Shown here piece after piece: positions 1 through 6,985 of a DNA stretch of 25,888 nt. The notes beneath the pieces are model-generated. The model was given only the letters and a program-made list of their open reading frames with translations. It was not told the origin of the DNA and ran no database searches. This DNA comes from a virus. Both the position numbers and the translations under genes were made by a program. The DNA lies in IMG/VR virus record IMGVR_UViG_3300044858_006201, positions 1 through 25,888 of that record. One strand, given 5' to 3'. Within the stretch, counting starts at the first letter, position 1. Each line of letters starts with the position of its first letter.

Positions 1-84
1 GACGCCCGTACCCGCGGGCGCGGCGGCGCCGCCGCCGCCGCCCGCGAGCGGAAGCCCGCCCGCGCTCGGATCGGAGGCGCTCAC
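1..84 (-). CDS. Partial gene at left edge, Gly/Ala-rich N-terminus
   Basis: The first 28 codons of a gene that leaves the window on the left. The GTG start overlaps the TGA stop of the preceding gene in a GTGA junction, the same arrangement used at nine other junctions in this operon, and the frame stays open to the edge. The visible peptide begins V(M)SASDPSAGG and continues with a run of five Gly followed by Ala/Pro. It lies in the tail fibre region, so a further fibre or tip protein is plausible, but nothing visible identifies the family. The glycine run comes from GGC repeats on the coding strand. Confidence 0.5.
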   Translation of the reverse strand, partial: MSASDPSAGGLPLAGGGGGAAAPAGTGV

Positions 85-575
85 GACCCTGCCTCCCCGC
101 CGAAGACGAGCTGCGAGATGGCGCCGGGGTTGGTCCCGTCAACATCCGCGGCGCGCACGCGCATCCAGCTCGCGCCGCCCACGTCGAAGGGCGGCGTGCC
201 GAACGAGTCCGCGACGGCGCCCGCCCCAGTGGCGATCGTCGGCGCGGGCGAGAACTTGTAGGCGAACCCGTCGATGCGGCCCGACGAGAAGGTGCTGTTG
301 TCGAGGAGCTGGACAGGCACCCAGCGCCCGACAGAGCCGGGCGAGGTGGTCGGCGCGTCCATCGACACGTCGACGGCGATGATCGGGCGACCCGTCGAGC
401 TGGCGGCGGCCGACGTGTAGGTGCCCTGCAGGCGCACGCGCGTCATGGAGCCGAGCAAGATGGCGCCCGTGGTGGCGTTGGCGTTGTCCGTGCCGGTGGT
501 GCCGACGACGTTCGCGAGCGATCCGGTGAGCGTGAGCGATGCCGCGCGCACCGAGGCTGCAGGGGTGGTGCTCAT
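81..575 (-). CDS. Hypothetical tail-associated protein, 164 aa
   Basis: A 164-residue protein rich in Thr, Ser, Gly and Ala with alternating beta-like segments and no cysteine, which fits a phage fibre, tip or adhesin component. The N-terminus is MSTTPAASVR. Motifs such as SMTRVRLQGTYTS and GGASWMRVRAADVDG suggest beta-strands, and there is no signal peptide or membrane segment. The ATG lies 4 bases after the stop of the upstream fibre-like gene, and its own TGA overlaps the next gene start. I do not recognise a named family. The role is inferred from position downstream of the gp48-like gene, where Mu-like phages carry fibre genes. Confidence 0.6.
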   Translation of the reverse strand: MSTTPAASVRAASLTLTGSLANVVGTTGTDNANATTGAILLGSMTRVRLQGTYTSAAASSTGRPIIAVDVSMDAPTTSPGSVGRWVPVQLLDNSTFSSGRIDGFAYKFSPAPTIATGAGAVADSFGTPPFDVGGASWMRVRAADVDGTNPGAISQLVFGGEAGS

Positions 576-579
576 CGCG

Positions 580-1314
580 TCAGTTGATGACGAAAAACGC
601 GACCTTCGTCGCGGCCGTGGCGTTGGCGTTGCCGGTGATGACGAACGACCCGGAGCCGGGCACCACGCGAAGGATCGTCGTGAGCGTCGCGTCGCCGAAC
701 TGGAGCGTCGCGAACACGCGCGAGCTTGCCGTCACCAGGCTGTTGGTCACCGTGACGCTCGCTGCGCCGATGGCGATGGACACGGTGCCCGAGGGCTTGT
801 TGATCGTGGCCGCGCCGGGCGTGCCGCTCGCGTCGGTGCTGTCGACCTGGATGTTGCCCGCGAGCAGCGCGCCGCCCGCGAGAACCACCGCGCCGCCGAA
901 GTACGAGGTGCCCGCGACGACGCGGAACGCGTAGCTGGTGGTGATCGTCGCGTTGGTGCCCGCGATGGGCGCGCCCGCGATGTCGAACGTCACCGCCGTG
1001 GTCACGGTCGAGGCGCCCGCGAACGCGATCGTGGGGGCCATGAGACGCATGAAGCGCTGCGTCGTGAGCGCGCCCGTCGCCCAGGTGCGCGTCGCCGACA
1101 GATCGAAGAAGATGTCGGTCTGCTCGGTCGACGCGGTGATCCCCGTGTCGGCGGACGCTGCGATCGTGAGCAGCGTGCGTACGCCCGACGTCGCCGCGGC
1201 GGGGGTGATCTCGGGGGGCGACGTGAAGGTCTTCGCGCCCGTGATGGTCTGGGCCTGATCGACGCTGACGGCCTCAGTGAGCGAGGCGGGGAATCCAACG
1301 GTGGGCAGGGGCAT
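580..1314 (-). CDS. Putative tail fibre protein, 244 aa
   Basis: Probably a tail fibre or receptor-binding component. Near the N-terminus (residues 15-33) it carries VDQAQTITGAKTFTSPP, the Q-T-I-x-G-x-K-T-F motif that recurs in phage fibre proteins and marks strands of a trimeric shaft. The rest is rich in Thr, Ala, Val and Gly with many short beta-like runs, and it ends GNANATAATKVAFFVIN. There is no Cys and no membrane segment. The ATG has GGAG 8 bases upstream, a good ribosome site. This matters because the gap to the previous gene (87 bases) is the longest in this part of the operon, so translation probably restarts here. No adjacent chaperone gene is visible. Confidence 0.7.
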   Translation of the reverse strand: MPLPTVGFPASLTEAVSVDQAQTITGAKTFTSPPEITPAAATSGVRTLLTIAASADTGITASTEQTDIFFDLSATRTWATGALTTQRFMRLMAPTIAFAGASTVTTAVTFDIAGAPIAGTNATITTSYAFRVVAGTSYFGGAVVLAGGALLAGNIQVDSTDASGTPGAATINKPSGTVSIAIGAASVTVTNSLVTASSRVFATLQFGDATLTTILRVVPGSGSFVITGNANATAATKVAFFVIN

Positions 1315-1349
1315 GGTCGAGTCTCCGAGCGGTGAGCGAACGAGTGCGA

Positions 1350-1374
1350 GCGCGTCGACGCCATGCCGACGCGC
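1350..1374. repeat. Intergenic inverted repeat, 8-bp stem
   Basis: A perfect 8-bp inverted repeat (GCGCGTCG at 1350-1357, CGACGCGC at 1367-1374) with a 9-base loop lies in the 87-base gap between two putative fibre genes. No T-run follows on the coding strand, so it does not look like a simple intrinsic terminator. It could be an RNA processing or attenuation hairpin, or chance in GC-rich DNA. Confidence 0.35.
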
Positions 1375-1401
1375 GAGAGGGAGCGGCGTGTGAGCGGGTG
1401 G

Positions 1402-1998
1402 CTACGGGCGCGCGCCGGTGGGGCCCGTCGCGAAGAAGATCAGCGCGGGCGATCGGATCGTTGCGCCGGTGGCGTTGTAGAGCTTCAAGACCCCGTCGTA
1501 GGGGTCGAGGTACAACCACAGGTTCGCCACGATCTGCACGGCCCACGAGGTGCCAGCGGCGGGCACCGGGGGGTTGCCCGCGGACACCTGCGCGGAGGCG
1601 CCCGTCTTCGCGCCCTTGCCGAGGTAGCCGTAGAACAGCGTCGGCGCGCCCGCGGCGTCGAAGGCGTAGTCGTTCACGCCTCCGGGGTATTGCGTCGCGC
1701 CCGCGAAGCCGCGGTAGAGGCCGAACACCTCGCGGTCGCTCCACGACATCGTCGCGGTCGTGATCACCGCGGGCTGCGGGGTCGTGTTGACGATGCTGAT
1801 GGTCCCGCTGTCGATCGAGATCAGGGTGCCGGTGCTGAGGTCGGACGTCGCCTGGTAGATGCGTCCCTCGATCCCGGGGGATTGCGTCGCGATGGCCGTG
1901 CTCGGCGCGACGCGCATCGCCATCACGAGGTCGAAGAGCAAATTCTGCCCGACGGTCGGGACGTTGAGCGCGAGCGCTGCGGTGTAGGGGCGATCCAT
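1402..1998 (-). CDS. Putative tail fibre/tip protein, 198 aa
   Basis: A 198-residue protein starting MDRPYTAALALNVPTVGQ. The ATG lies 2 bases after the stop of the gp48-like gene, so it is translated as part of the same coupled unit. It contains hydrophobic and aromatic patches (around AVQIVANLWLYLDPYDGVLK and PTLFYGYLGKG) and many Thr/Ser/Gly residues, consistent with a beta-rich distal tail protein. No signal peptide, transmembrane segment or catalytic motif is visible and I do not recognise the family. A fibre, tip or baseplate-fibre connector role is inferred only from its place after gp48, where Mu carries its fibre gene S. Confidence 0.6.
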   Translation of the reverse strand: MDRPYTAALALNVPTVGQNLLFDLVMAMRVAPSTAIATQSPGIEGRIYQATSDLSTGTLISIDSGTISIVNTTPQPAVITTATMSWSDREVFGLYRGFAGATQYPGGVNDYAFDAAGAPTLFYGYLGKGAKTGASAQVSAGNPPVPAAGTSWAVQIVANLWLYLDPYDGVLKLYNATGATIRSPALIFFATGPTGARP

Positions 1999-2000
1999 GG

Positions 2001-2618
2001 TCAGGCTCCGAGGGCGGTGAGGTCGAACCCGCTGGCTGTGTCGAACTGCAGCGGCTCGCTCGCGGCGAGCGAATAGGCCGTGTGCGCGGGCTTCATCCGA
2101 TCGACGATGCTGCGCACGAGCGCCTGCTTCGAGGTGTTCGTGATGAACGCCGCAGGCACCACGACGAGGAACCGGAAGACGTTCCTGCGCGTCGCCGCCG
2201 TGGGCGACGGGTCCACCGCGTAGACCTCGGCGGCCGTGTACTCGACGACGCTGCACGTGCCCGTCAGCACCGCGACCGCGGACTCGATCGACGCGGGCAC
2301 GCCCGAGATGGTCGCGCGCACGAACGCGAGGAGCCGCGCCTGACGCGAGGCCGCCGTCGAGGTCTGGTCGACGGGGAGGCCGTAGAGCACCTCGAGCTCG
2401 TCGAGCATGTACGTCGCGTCGCAGACGAAGGCCTGTGCGCGGGCTCCTGCGAGCACCTGCCGCGCGTCCTCGATCGACGCGCCGAGCGAGAGGGCGTCGG
2501 CGGCGTTGAGGGAGCCGTCGGGCGCCTGGAGCGCGGGGCCTTTGAGCACCAGCAGTCGGCGCGCGATCGTTCCGGCTGCGGTCGCCGTCGAGGGGAGCGC
2601 CTGGGGGAAGGTGGGCAT
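2001..2618 (-). CDS. Mu gp48-like baseplate protein (DUF2313/YmfQ type)
   Basis: A 205-residue protein resembling the DUF2313 family (Mu gp48, E. coli e14 YmfQ), the tail protein that links the baseplate wedge to the fibre, equivalent to P2 gpI. The supporting part is the segment around residues 65-115: D-x-x-x-M-L-x-E-L-E-x-x-Y-G-L-P, then a region with R-Q-A-R-L-L-A-F-V and S-I-E-S-A. This matches the family pattern of a conserved 'E..LGLP' followed by an Arg-rich helix. Length is normal for the family. In Mu this gene directly follows gp47; here it is separated from baseplate J by one small gene and by two plus-strand genes. No strong ribosome site precedes the ATG. Confidence 0.7.
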   Translation of the reverse strand: MPTFPQALPSTATAAGTIARRLLVLKGPALQAPDGSLNAADALSLGASIEDARQVLAGARAQAFVCDATYMLDELEVLYGLPVDQTSTAASRQARLLAFVRATISGVPASIESAVAVLTGTCSVVEYTAAEVYAVDPSPTAATRRNVFRFLVVVPAAFITNTSKQALVRSIVDRMKPAHTAYSLAASEPLQFDTASGFDLTALGA

Positions 2619-2720
2619 CGTGGTCAGCCTGTGGAGGGTCGAATCGAAGTCGAGCCTGCGCGCGAGCTCGGCAACGAACCGAAGTGACCTCCGTCGAGGG
2701 CGTCGGGTAGCGTCGGCGGC
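2619..2720. other. Divergent intergenic gap (102 bp)
   Basis: The space between the divergently oriented gp48-like gene and the first plus-strand cassette gene. Any promoter for the plus-strand pair should lie here, and the minus-strand message must be read through or restarted across it. I see no convincing -35/-10 pair, operator repeat or strong Shine-Dalgarno sequence. Confidence 0.4.
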
Positions 2721-3311
2721 ATGACGGCACAGAAACAGGGGTCTGATTGGCTCGGCGCGCTCAAGGTCGGCGGCGTCGCGATGGTGCTCATGCTCGGCGG
2801 GGTATGCCTGCTGGTCTCGATCTTCAGCCCGGCAAACCCAGGCGGCGGATCACCACCGGCCGCAACAGCGAATACCCCCGCGCGCACCCCCAACGTCAGG
2901 CTCGCGCAGACGGTGCTCTACAAGTCGCGCATCGGGTTCAGTGTGTGCAGTCGGCTGCGTCTGCATCATTGCTCGCTCGCGTTCACCACCGACGCGGCGG
3001 GGAGCCCGGCCACGATTCGGGTCGGCCCGGTCGACATCGAGCCAGCCGCGGACTGCGACCACATCAACAGCGATGCGCTCCGTGCGTGCGCCGATGCCGG
3101 GACCGCGCCGAGTGGCCTCGATCCGGTGCGATTCGACGGCCCGTCTGCGTCGTGGCTGCGCTGCGCGGCGCTCCGGGGCCTCATCTACCGGGGCGGCCCC
3201 AACACGACCCAGGTCGACCCCCGCGACGCGCCTCCGTCGGCGAGGCCGGGGGAGGCTCGGCTCGAGTGCGACGAAGGGTACGTGGGCGGGTCGTTCGACG
3301 ACACGCTCTGA
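2721..3311 (+). CDS. Single-pass membrane protein with Cys-containing outer domain
   Basis: A 196-residue protein on the strand opposite to the phage operon. A hydrophobic stretch at about residues 14-36 (LKVGGVAMVLMLGGVCLLVS region) follows a short N-terminal tail with two lysines, so it is predicted to be an N-in, C-out membrane anchor. A Pro/Gly/Ala linker (37-58) leads to a periplasmic or exported domain of about 140 residues with six cysteines (76, 84, 112, 123, 148, 183), an even number that could form three disulfides. No family is recognised. It forms a pair with the downstream lipoprotein gene (43-bp gap). Inferred role: a prophage-encoded envelope protein (moron), possibly acting in the lysogen rather than in the virion. 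Confidence 0.6.
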   Translation: MTAQKQGSDWLGALKVGGVAMVLMLGGVCLLVSIFSPANPGGGSPPAATANTPARTPNVRLAQTVLYKSRIGFSVCSRLRLHHCSLAFTTDAAGSPATIRVGPVDIEPAADCDHINSDALRACADAGTAPSGLDPVRFDGPSASWLRCAALRGLIYRGGPNTTQVDPRDAPPSARPGEARLECDEGYVGGSFDDTL

Positions 3312-3354
3312 CCCAGAGTGACACGCGGCACCGGGTCGCCGTACCCTCGGCGCG

Positions 3355-3981
3355 ATGCGATCCTTCGTCCTCGCTTTGCTGGTGACTGCTTGCGCTCCGT
3401 CCGTCGCCTCCGTCACGCCCGACGCTGCCGTGCCGCTCGACGCTGTGCTGCCTGATGACACCACACCGCCCGACGCTGACGATGTCGCCGCGGTGGATGC
3501 TGCCGAGGCGAGCGTCGACGTCGTGCGCGACGCCGGCTGCCCCGACCACGCCGAGCGCATCGGCGCCGCGTGTCGCTGCGTTACCGGCTACACGCTCTGC
3601 AACGAGCGGTGCGTCGACCTGTTCAACGACGGCGCGAACTGCGGCACCTGCGCGTCGCTCTGCGAGGGCGGCATCTGCGCGCTCGGGCGGTGCGTGACCG
3701 TGGCGCCGCCCGTCGACGCGGGGAGCGATGCGGCCGACGCTGCGACGGACCGACCCGACCAGTGCGGCGGCGTGTGCGCTCGGCTCGCGAACGTCGCGGA
3801 GGCCTCGTGCACCGCGCCCAACAGGTGCTCGATTCGACGGTGCGCGACGGGCTTCGCCGACTGCGACACGCTCGACCTCAACGGGTGCGAAACAACGCTC
3901 GGCACGCGCGAGAACTGCGGGTCGTGTCGTGTCGCGTGTGGCGCGTCGATGTTCTGTTCGGGCGGCGTCTGCCGTCGGTAG
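3355..3981 (+). CDS. Cys-rich lipoprotein of myxobacterial type
   Basis: A 208-residue predicted lipoprotein. The signal peptide MRSFVLALLVTAC ends in a lipobox V-T-A-C with the modified Cys at 13. An Asp/Ala/Pro-rich linker (about residues 19-60) follows, then two Cys-rich blocks. The first (62-113) has the pattern C-N-E-R-C-V-D-L-x(5)-N-C-G-T-C. The second (137-206) has G-F-A-D-C-D-x(3)-L-N-G-C-E-T and N-C-G-S-C-R-V-A-C. There are 22 cysteines after the lipobox, enough for 11 disulfides. Such repeats are common in secreted proteins of Myxococcota, where database entries often carry misleading names. It lies on the plus strand inside the phage late region, and its TAG stop directly abuts the stop of the convergent phage gene. 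Function unknown; a surface or adhesion role is inferred. Confidence 0.8.
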   Translation: MRSFVLALLVTACAPSVASVTPDAAVPLDAVLPDDTTPPDADDVAAVDAAEASVDVVRDAGCPDHAERIGAACRCVTGYTLCNERCVDLFNDGANCGTCASLCEGGICALGRCVTVAPPVDAGSDAADAATDRPDQCGGVCARLANVAEASCTAPNRCSIRRCATGFADCDTLDLNGCETTLGTRENCGSCRVACGASMFCSGGVCRR

Positions 3982-3984
3982 CTA
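3979..3984. other. Abutting convergent stop codons (TAGCTA)
   Basis: The plus-strand lipoprotein stop (TAG, 3979-3981) and the minus-strand gene stop (read from CTA, 3982-3984) lie back to back in one 6-base palindrome with no spacer. There is therefore no room for a conventional intergenic terminator between the convergent genes. Any transcription stop must lie within a coding region. Confidence 0.85.
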
Positions 3985-4341
3985 GATCAGCGTCCATCCC
4001 CAGACCGCCGCACCAGCGGCCAGCGTCGTCGGGATTCCAACGCCCGCCTCAGTGGCTGCGACGGCGTTCGCGAATGCGGCCCCCACGAAGTACACGAACT
4101 CCGCTTCGCTCGAGCCACCGCGCGCCGTGATGGCCTCTTCGGTCGCGAGCGTGGCGTTGTCGATCCCGTAGACGCTCGCGCGATAGACCGGGTACACGCG
4201 GCCGTCGCGCTCGACCACCTGCACGGGGCATCGCGCGCCGCCTGGGTCCGCGCCTCGCGAGAAGACCGCGCCCCACACCCCGTCGCCGGGGATGGCGTAG
4301 CGCACGTCGCCGGTGCGCGGGCTGTAAGGGAGACCTCTCAC
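3982..4341 (-). CDS. Small hypothetical protein after baseplate J, 119 aa
   Basis: The GTG start overlaps the TGA of baseplate J (GTGA), which fixes the start; an open frame extends upstream but lies inside the baseplate gene. The protein starts V(M)RGLPYSPRTGDVRYAIPG. It has an aromatic-rich middle (VYPVYRASVYG), then an Ala/Gly-rich, moderately hydrophobic C-terminus (about 84-119: VYFVGAAFANAV and AAGAAVWGWTLI). I do not recognise it. In Mu gp48 follows gp47 directly, so this is an extra gene between them. It could be a small baseplate or tip component. The C-terminal hydrophobicity is too weak for a clear membrane call. Confidence 0.6.
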   Translation of the reverse strand: MRGLPYSPRTGDVRYAIPGDGVWGAVFSRGADPGGARCPVQVVERDGRVYPVYRASVYGIDNATLATEEAITARGGSSEAEFVYFVGAAFANAVAATEAGVGIPTTLAAGAAVWGWTLI

Positions 4342-5861
4342 GGCGTCACCAGGAGCGTGCCCAGCGTGACGACCGTCTTGGCGCCCGGCGTTACGTCCAG
4401 CGCGGGCGTCGAGACATCCGCTGAGAGCACGCCCGCGACCTCCGTCACGACGCCGCCGAGCGCGGTGCGGTAGAGCGTCGCGCGTCCGCTGGTGTCCTGC
4501 GTCGGCCACCGTACCGGCGTCGAGGTGTCGCCGGGTCCGAGGCCGTCAAAGTAGGCGAACACCGTCGCGCGGAAGTCGGCCCAGCACGGAGGCGCCGCGT
4601 ACACGAACGACGGCAGCACAGGCGCGTGCGAGAGCGTGACCGGGAACGTCGTCTTGAGCGTGCCGCCGTTGTAGCTGCCCGTGCCGAGCGTCACGCGCTC
4701 GTAGCCGCCGCGAATGTTCGCGGTGCCGATGAATACGAGCGCCGAGAGGCCCGAGAGGTCTTCGATGCCGCCCGCCGCGTAGTTGCCGCTCACCACAAGC
4801 GACGAGCTCGTCGACGAGGCATCGACGCCGGGCGACGACACGAAGGGGAACGCGTTCGACGCCGTGGGCACGATCTGCACGACGACGTTTTGCGTCTGCG
4901 TGTTGATCGCCTCCACGGTCCAGTCGCCGTACACCATCGTCGTCGGCGGGAGGCGCTCGCCCGTGAGCGTTGCGACGCCGTCCGCGTCGCGGTCGCCGTT
5001 GAGGTACGCGACCACGTGGAGCAGCGGGCCACCCGCCACGCGAATGCTCGCGGTAGGCACGATGCGCGTGTTCGTCGTCGAGTCGCCCTGCGCAGGCCCC
5101 ACGGCCACGACGGTGACGCAGCCGGGGATCTGTTCCGTTCCGGTCCCAGGCGTCGACGCGGGAGGCTGGAGGAGCGAGTAGACGTAGGCCTCGACGATGT
5201 CGACGCCGTCGAACGACGTCACCCACGCGCGCCAATCCGCGCGGTTGCCCGACGCGGGGCGCTCGCGGAGCCGGGAGATGACCCGCGTCGCGAGCGATGC
5301 GTCGTCCTCCTCGTCGGTTCCGTCGGAGGTCACGGAGGCGACGGCGCCCGAGGGGTTGAGGCCCGTCGGCGCGACGGTGAAGGTCATCGCCGTGCCGACG
5401 TCGAGGTTGCCGTCGGTGCCGGGGTTCGCCGCCTGCGCGGTGATCGTGGCTTCGCTCGACGGGTCCGTGGTCACGGAGGTGTCGATCACGTTGAAGAGCA
5501 CGCCGTCAGGGCTCGCCATCTGCGTGCCCGCGGGGATCGCGTACGTCGTCAGGGCCGCGGCGCCCGAGATATCGACGGTGATGATCGACGGCGACCCGAC
5601 GTCGCGCGGCACGTTGTAGACGTAGCTGAACCGACCGAGCGCGTCGGGGGAGGCCTGGTCGGGCAGGATGTCGAGCGCGGCTTGCGCGGCCCCGGCTTCG
5701 ATGCCCTCGAGCTCCACGGCGAAGGCCTGCGCGTCGAGGTCCGCGTCGCTGCCGGGGGCCGTAAGGAGCACGCGCGGCGGCGAGGCGCTGGCGTAGTTGG
5801 CGCTGAGGTATGCGAGGAGCTGCGCGGCGATCTGCGTTCGGGTGCGGGCGACGAAGGGCAT
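4338..5861 (-). CDS. Baseplate J protein (Mu gp47-like)
   Basis: A 507-residue baseplate wedge protein of the Baseplate_J family (Mu gp47, P2 gpJ, T4 gp6 core), which builds the ring that triggers sheath contraction. Residues 74-125 hold the typical LGRFSYVYNVPRD, a beta segment, and Y-A-I-P-A-G-T-Q-M. Residues 145-180 have the N-P-G-T-x-G-N-L-x-V-G region, and 181-225 have the conserved D-E-E-D-x-x-S-L-x-x-R-V motif followed by G-N-x-x-D-W-x-x-W and G-V-D-I-V-E-A-Y-V. It is clearly longer than Mu gp47, with extra Thr/Ser/Gly-rich sequence in the C-terminal half. It follows the gp46-like gene by 3 bases and overlaps the next gene by 4. Confidence 0.9.
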   Translation of the reverse strand: MPFVARTRTQIAAQLLAYLSANYASASPPRVLLTAPGSDADLDAQAFAVELEGIEAGAAQAALDILPDQASPDALGRFSYVYNVPRDVGSPSIITVDISGAAALTTYAIPAGTQMASPDGVLFNVIDTSVTTDPSSEATITAQAANPGTDGNLDVGTAMTFTVAPTGLNPSGAVASVTSDGTDEEDDASLATRVISRLRERPASGNRADWRAWVTSFDGVDIVEAYVYSLLQPPASTPGTGTEQIPGCVTVVAVGPAQGDSTTNTRIVPTASIRVAGGPLLHVVAYLNGDRDADGVATLTGERLPPTTMVYGDWTVEAINTQTQNVVVQIVPTASNAFPFVSSPGVDASSTSSSLVVSGNYAAGGIEDLSGLSALVFIGTANIRGGYERVTLGTGSYNGGTLKTTFPVTLSHAPVLPSFVYAAPPCWADFRATVFAYFDGLGPGDTSTPVRWPTQDTSGRATLYRTALGGVVTEVAGVLSADVSTPALDVTPGAKTVVTLGTLLVTP

Positions 5862-5864
5862 AGA

Positions 5865-6257
5865 TCACACGGCCTGTTGCAGCGTGGGGAGCGTGGTTCG
5901 CGTCGCGGCGCGGAGGCGCACGTCGACGAACGAGACATCGAGCTCGAGGTATCCGCGCGTCGGGTACACGCGCACCGCCACGCGGAGGTCGGCGATGAAG
6001 CCCGTCTGCACGAGCGGCCTGAGCGCGTCGAGCACCGCCTCGCGCGCGGTGTTGCCCGCATCGGTGCGGAGCTTGTTCACGCGGCGCCAGTCGACGCCCA
6101 TCTCCGGGCGCACGAGGCAGCGCCCCTTCGGCGTGCGCAGGATGAGGAGCACCATCTCGGCGGCGGGTGACTGCGCGGTCTGCCACGTGCCCCTGCGGGC
6201 GACGAAGATCAGCTCGCCCGAGACGCCCGAGCGGGCCCGCGTGGTCGCATAGGTCAT
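5865..6257 (-). CDS. Mu gp46-like baseplate wedge protein
   Basis: A 130-residue protein matching Mu gp46 in place and pattern, the counterpart of the gpW/gp25 wedge protein that connects the baseplate to the sheath. The start is the ATG in the ATGA overlap with the spike gene; a longer frame upstream would intrude on that gene and is not needed. Visible features are VLLILRTPKGRCLVRPEMG, a strand-turn-strand typical of the family, then R-T-D-A-G-N-T-A-R-E-A-V-L-D-A-L-R-P-L (a helix), then amphipathic strands with YPTRGYLELDVSF. Length is normal. It sits between the spike and baseplate J, exactly as in Mu. Confidence 0.8.
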   Translation of the reverse strand: MTYATTRARSGVSGELIFVARRGTWQTAQSPAAEMVLLILRTPKGRCLVRPEMGVDWRRVNKLRTDAGNTAREAVLDALRPLVQTGFIADLRVAVRVYPTRGYLELDVSFVDVRLRAATRTTLPTLQQAV

Positions 6258-6985
6258 TGGCCCCTCACCTTCGTCGAGAGCCACCCAGCGGGAGCGCTGA
6301 CGGCCGTGCTCGCGAACGTCGAGACACTCGCTGCGCGCGCCGCGATAGCCGCTTGCAGCGCGCCGATTCCGGCCGTGAGGATCGGCGTCTGGGCGTTCGT
6401 CGGGTCGGCGATCGGCTGGATTGCGGTGACGTAGGTGGACAGCAGCCCGAGAAACACCGAGGTCGCGGTGAGCAGGGTGCCCTCGGCCGCGAGATACGCT
6501 GTCAGTGCGGTAGCGTATTGCGCGCCACGCACGAAGGCCTGCGACCCGTCCTGCAAGACGACCGTGCCCGCTGCGGGGGCTGTGACGGTGACGTTCTGCC
6601 CGGTGAGCGAGGTGATCTCGACGGCGCCGTTCGCGCGCAGCCGGATCACCGTCGCGGAGTTCGAACCGCCGACGCCGTGAAGCCTCGTCTCGCCCGCCTC
6701 GACGTCTTGCGGGGGGCGGCTCTTGTCGATCACGACGAGGGCGATGGCTTCGTCGCCGCGGCGAATCACCACCGCCTCGGTGTTGCTCGTGGTCTGCGGC
6801 AGCGCGAAGAGCCCCGCGGGCTGCGCGAGCTCGACGTTGTCGAAGCGCTCGGCGCCCGCGTCATCGCCGACGGCGCCCGCGCCGAGCCCCTGGAGCGTCG
6901 CGACGCGCCGCTGCGACGAGGTCGCGGCCGACGCCACCGTGATGAACTCGATCGTGGGCGCGTCTTCGTCGTCGTACATGCTCAC
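6254..6985 (-). CDS. Mu gp45-like baseplate spike protein
   Basis: A 243-residue protein in the position of Mu gp45, the central spike (P2 gpV-like) that pierces the outer membrane. The N-terminal two thirds fit the OB-fold/beta-prism plan: R-R-V-A-T-L-Q-G-L-G near residue 26, then F-D-N-V-E-L-A-Q-P-x-G-L-F-A-L-P, a feature of Mu gp45 homologues, then GDEAIALVVIDKSRPP, and the repeats IRLRANGAVEITSLTGQNV and VTVTAPAAGTVVLQDGS that form the prism. The C-terminus (about 175-243) is an Ala-rich helical region. No C-terminal H-x-H iron-binding tip was seen. It overlaps the hub gene by an ATGA junction. Confidence 0.8.
   Translation of the reverse strand: MSMYDDEDAPTIEFITVASAATSSQRRVATLQGLGAGAVGDDAGAERFDNVELAQPAGLFALPQTTSNTEAVVIRRGDEAIALVVIDKSRPPQDVEAGETRLHGVGGSNSATVIRLRANGAVEITSLTGQNVTVTAPAAGTVVLQDGSQAFVRGAQYATALTAYLAAEGTLLTATSVFLGLLSTYVTAIQPIADPTNAQTPILTAGIGALQAAIAARAASVSTFASTAVSAPAGWLSTKVRGQ

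Noticed and set aside
20-46. GCC/CCG tandem run at the left end as a regulatory repeat
   Set aside because: It is explained by a Gly/Ala run in the partial coding frame and is too short to call a functional repeat.
421-1335. Long Arg/Gly-rich plus-strand frame over the fibre genes
   Set aside because: Composition is that of an antisense shadow in GC-rich DNA, and the minus-strand frames have normal protein composition, motifs and coupled starts.
3961-4010. Possible terminator hairpin around the convergent stop codons (GTCTG/CAGAC arms)
   Set aside because: Only a 5-bp clean stem with a mismatch beyond it, a long loop and no T-run; within chance for this composition.
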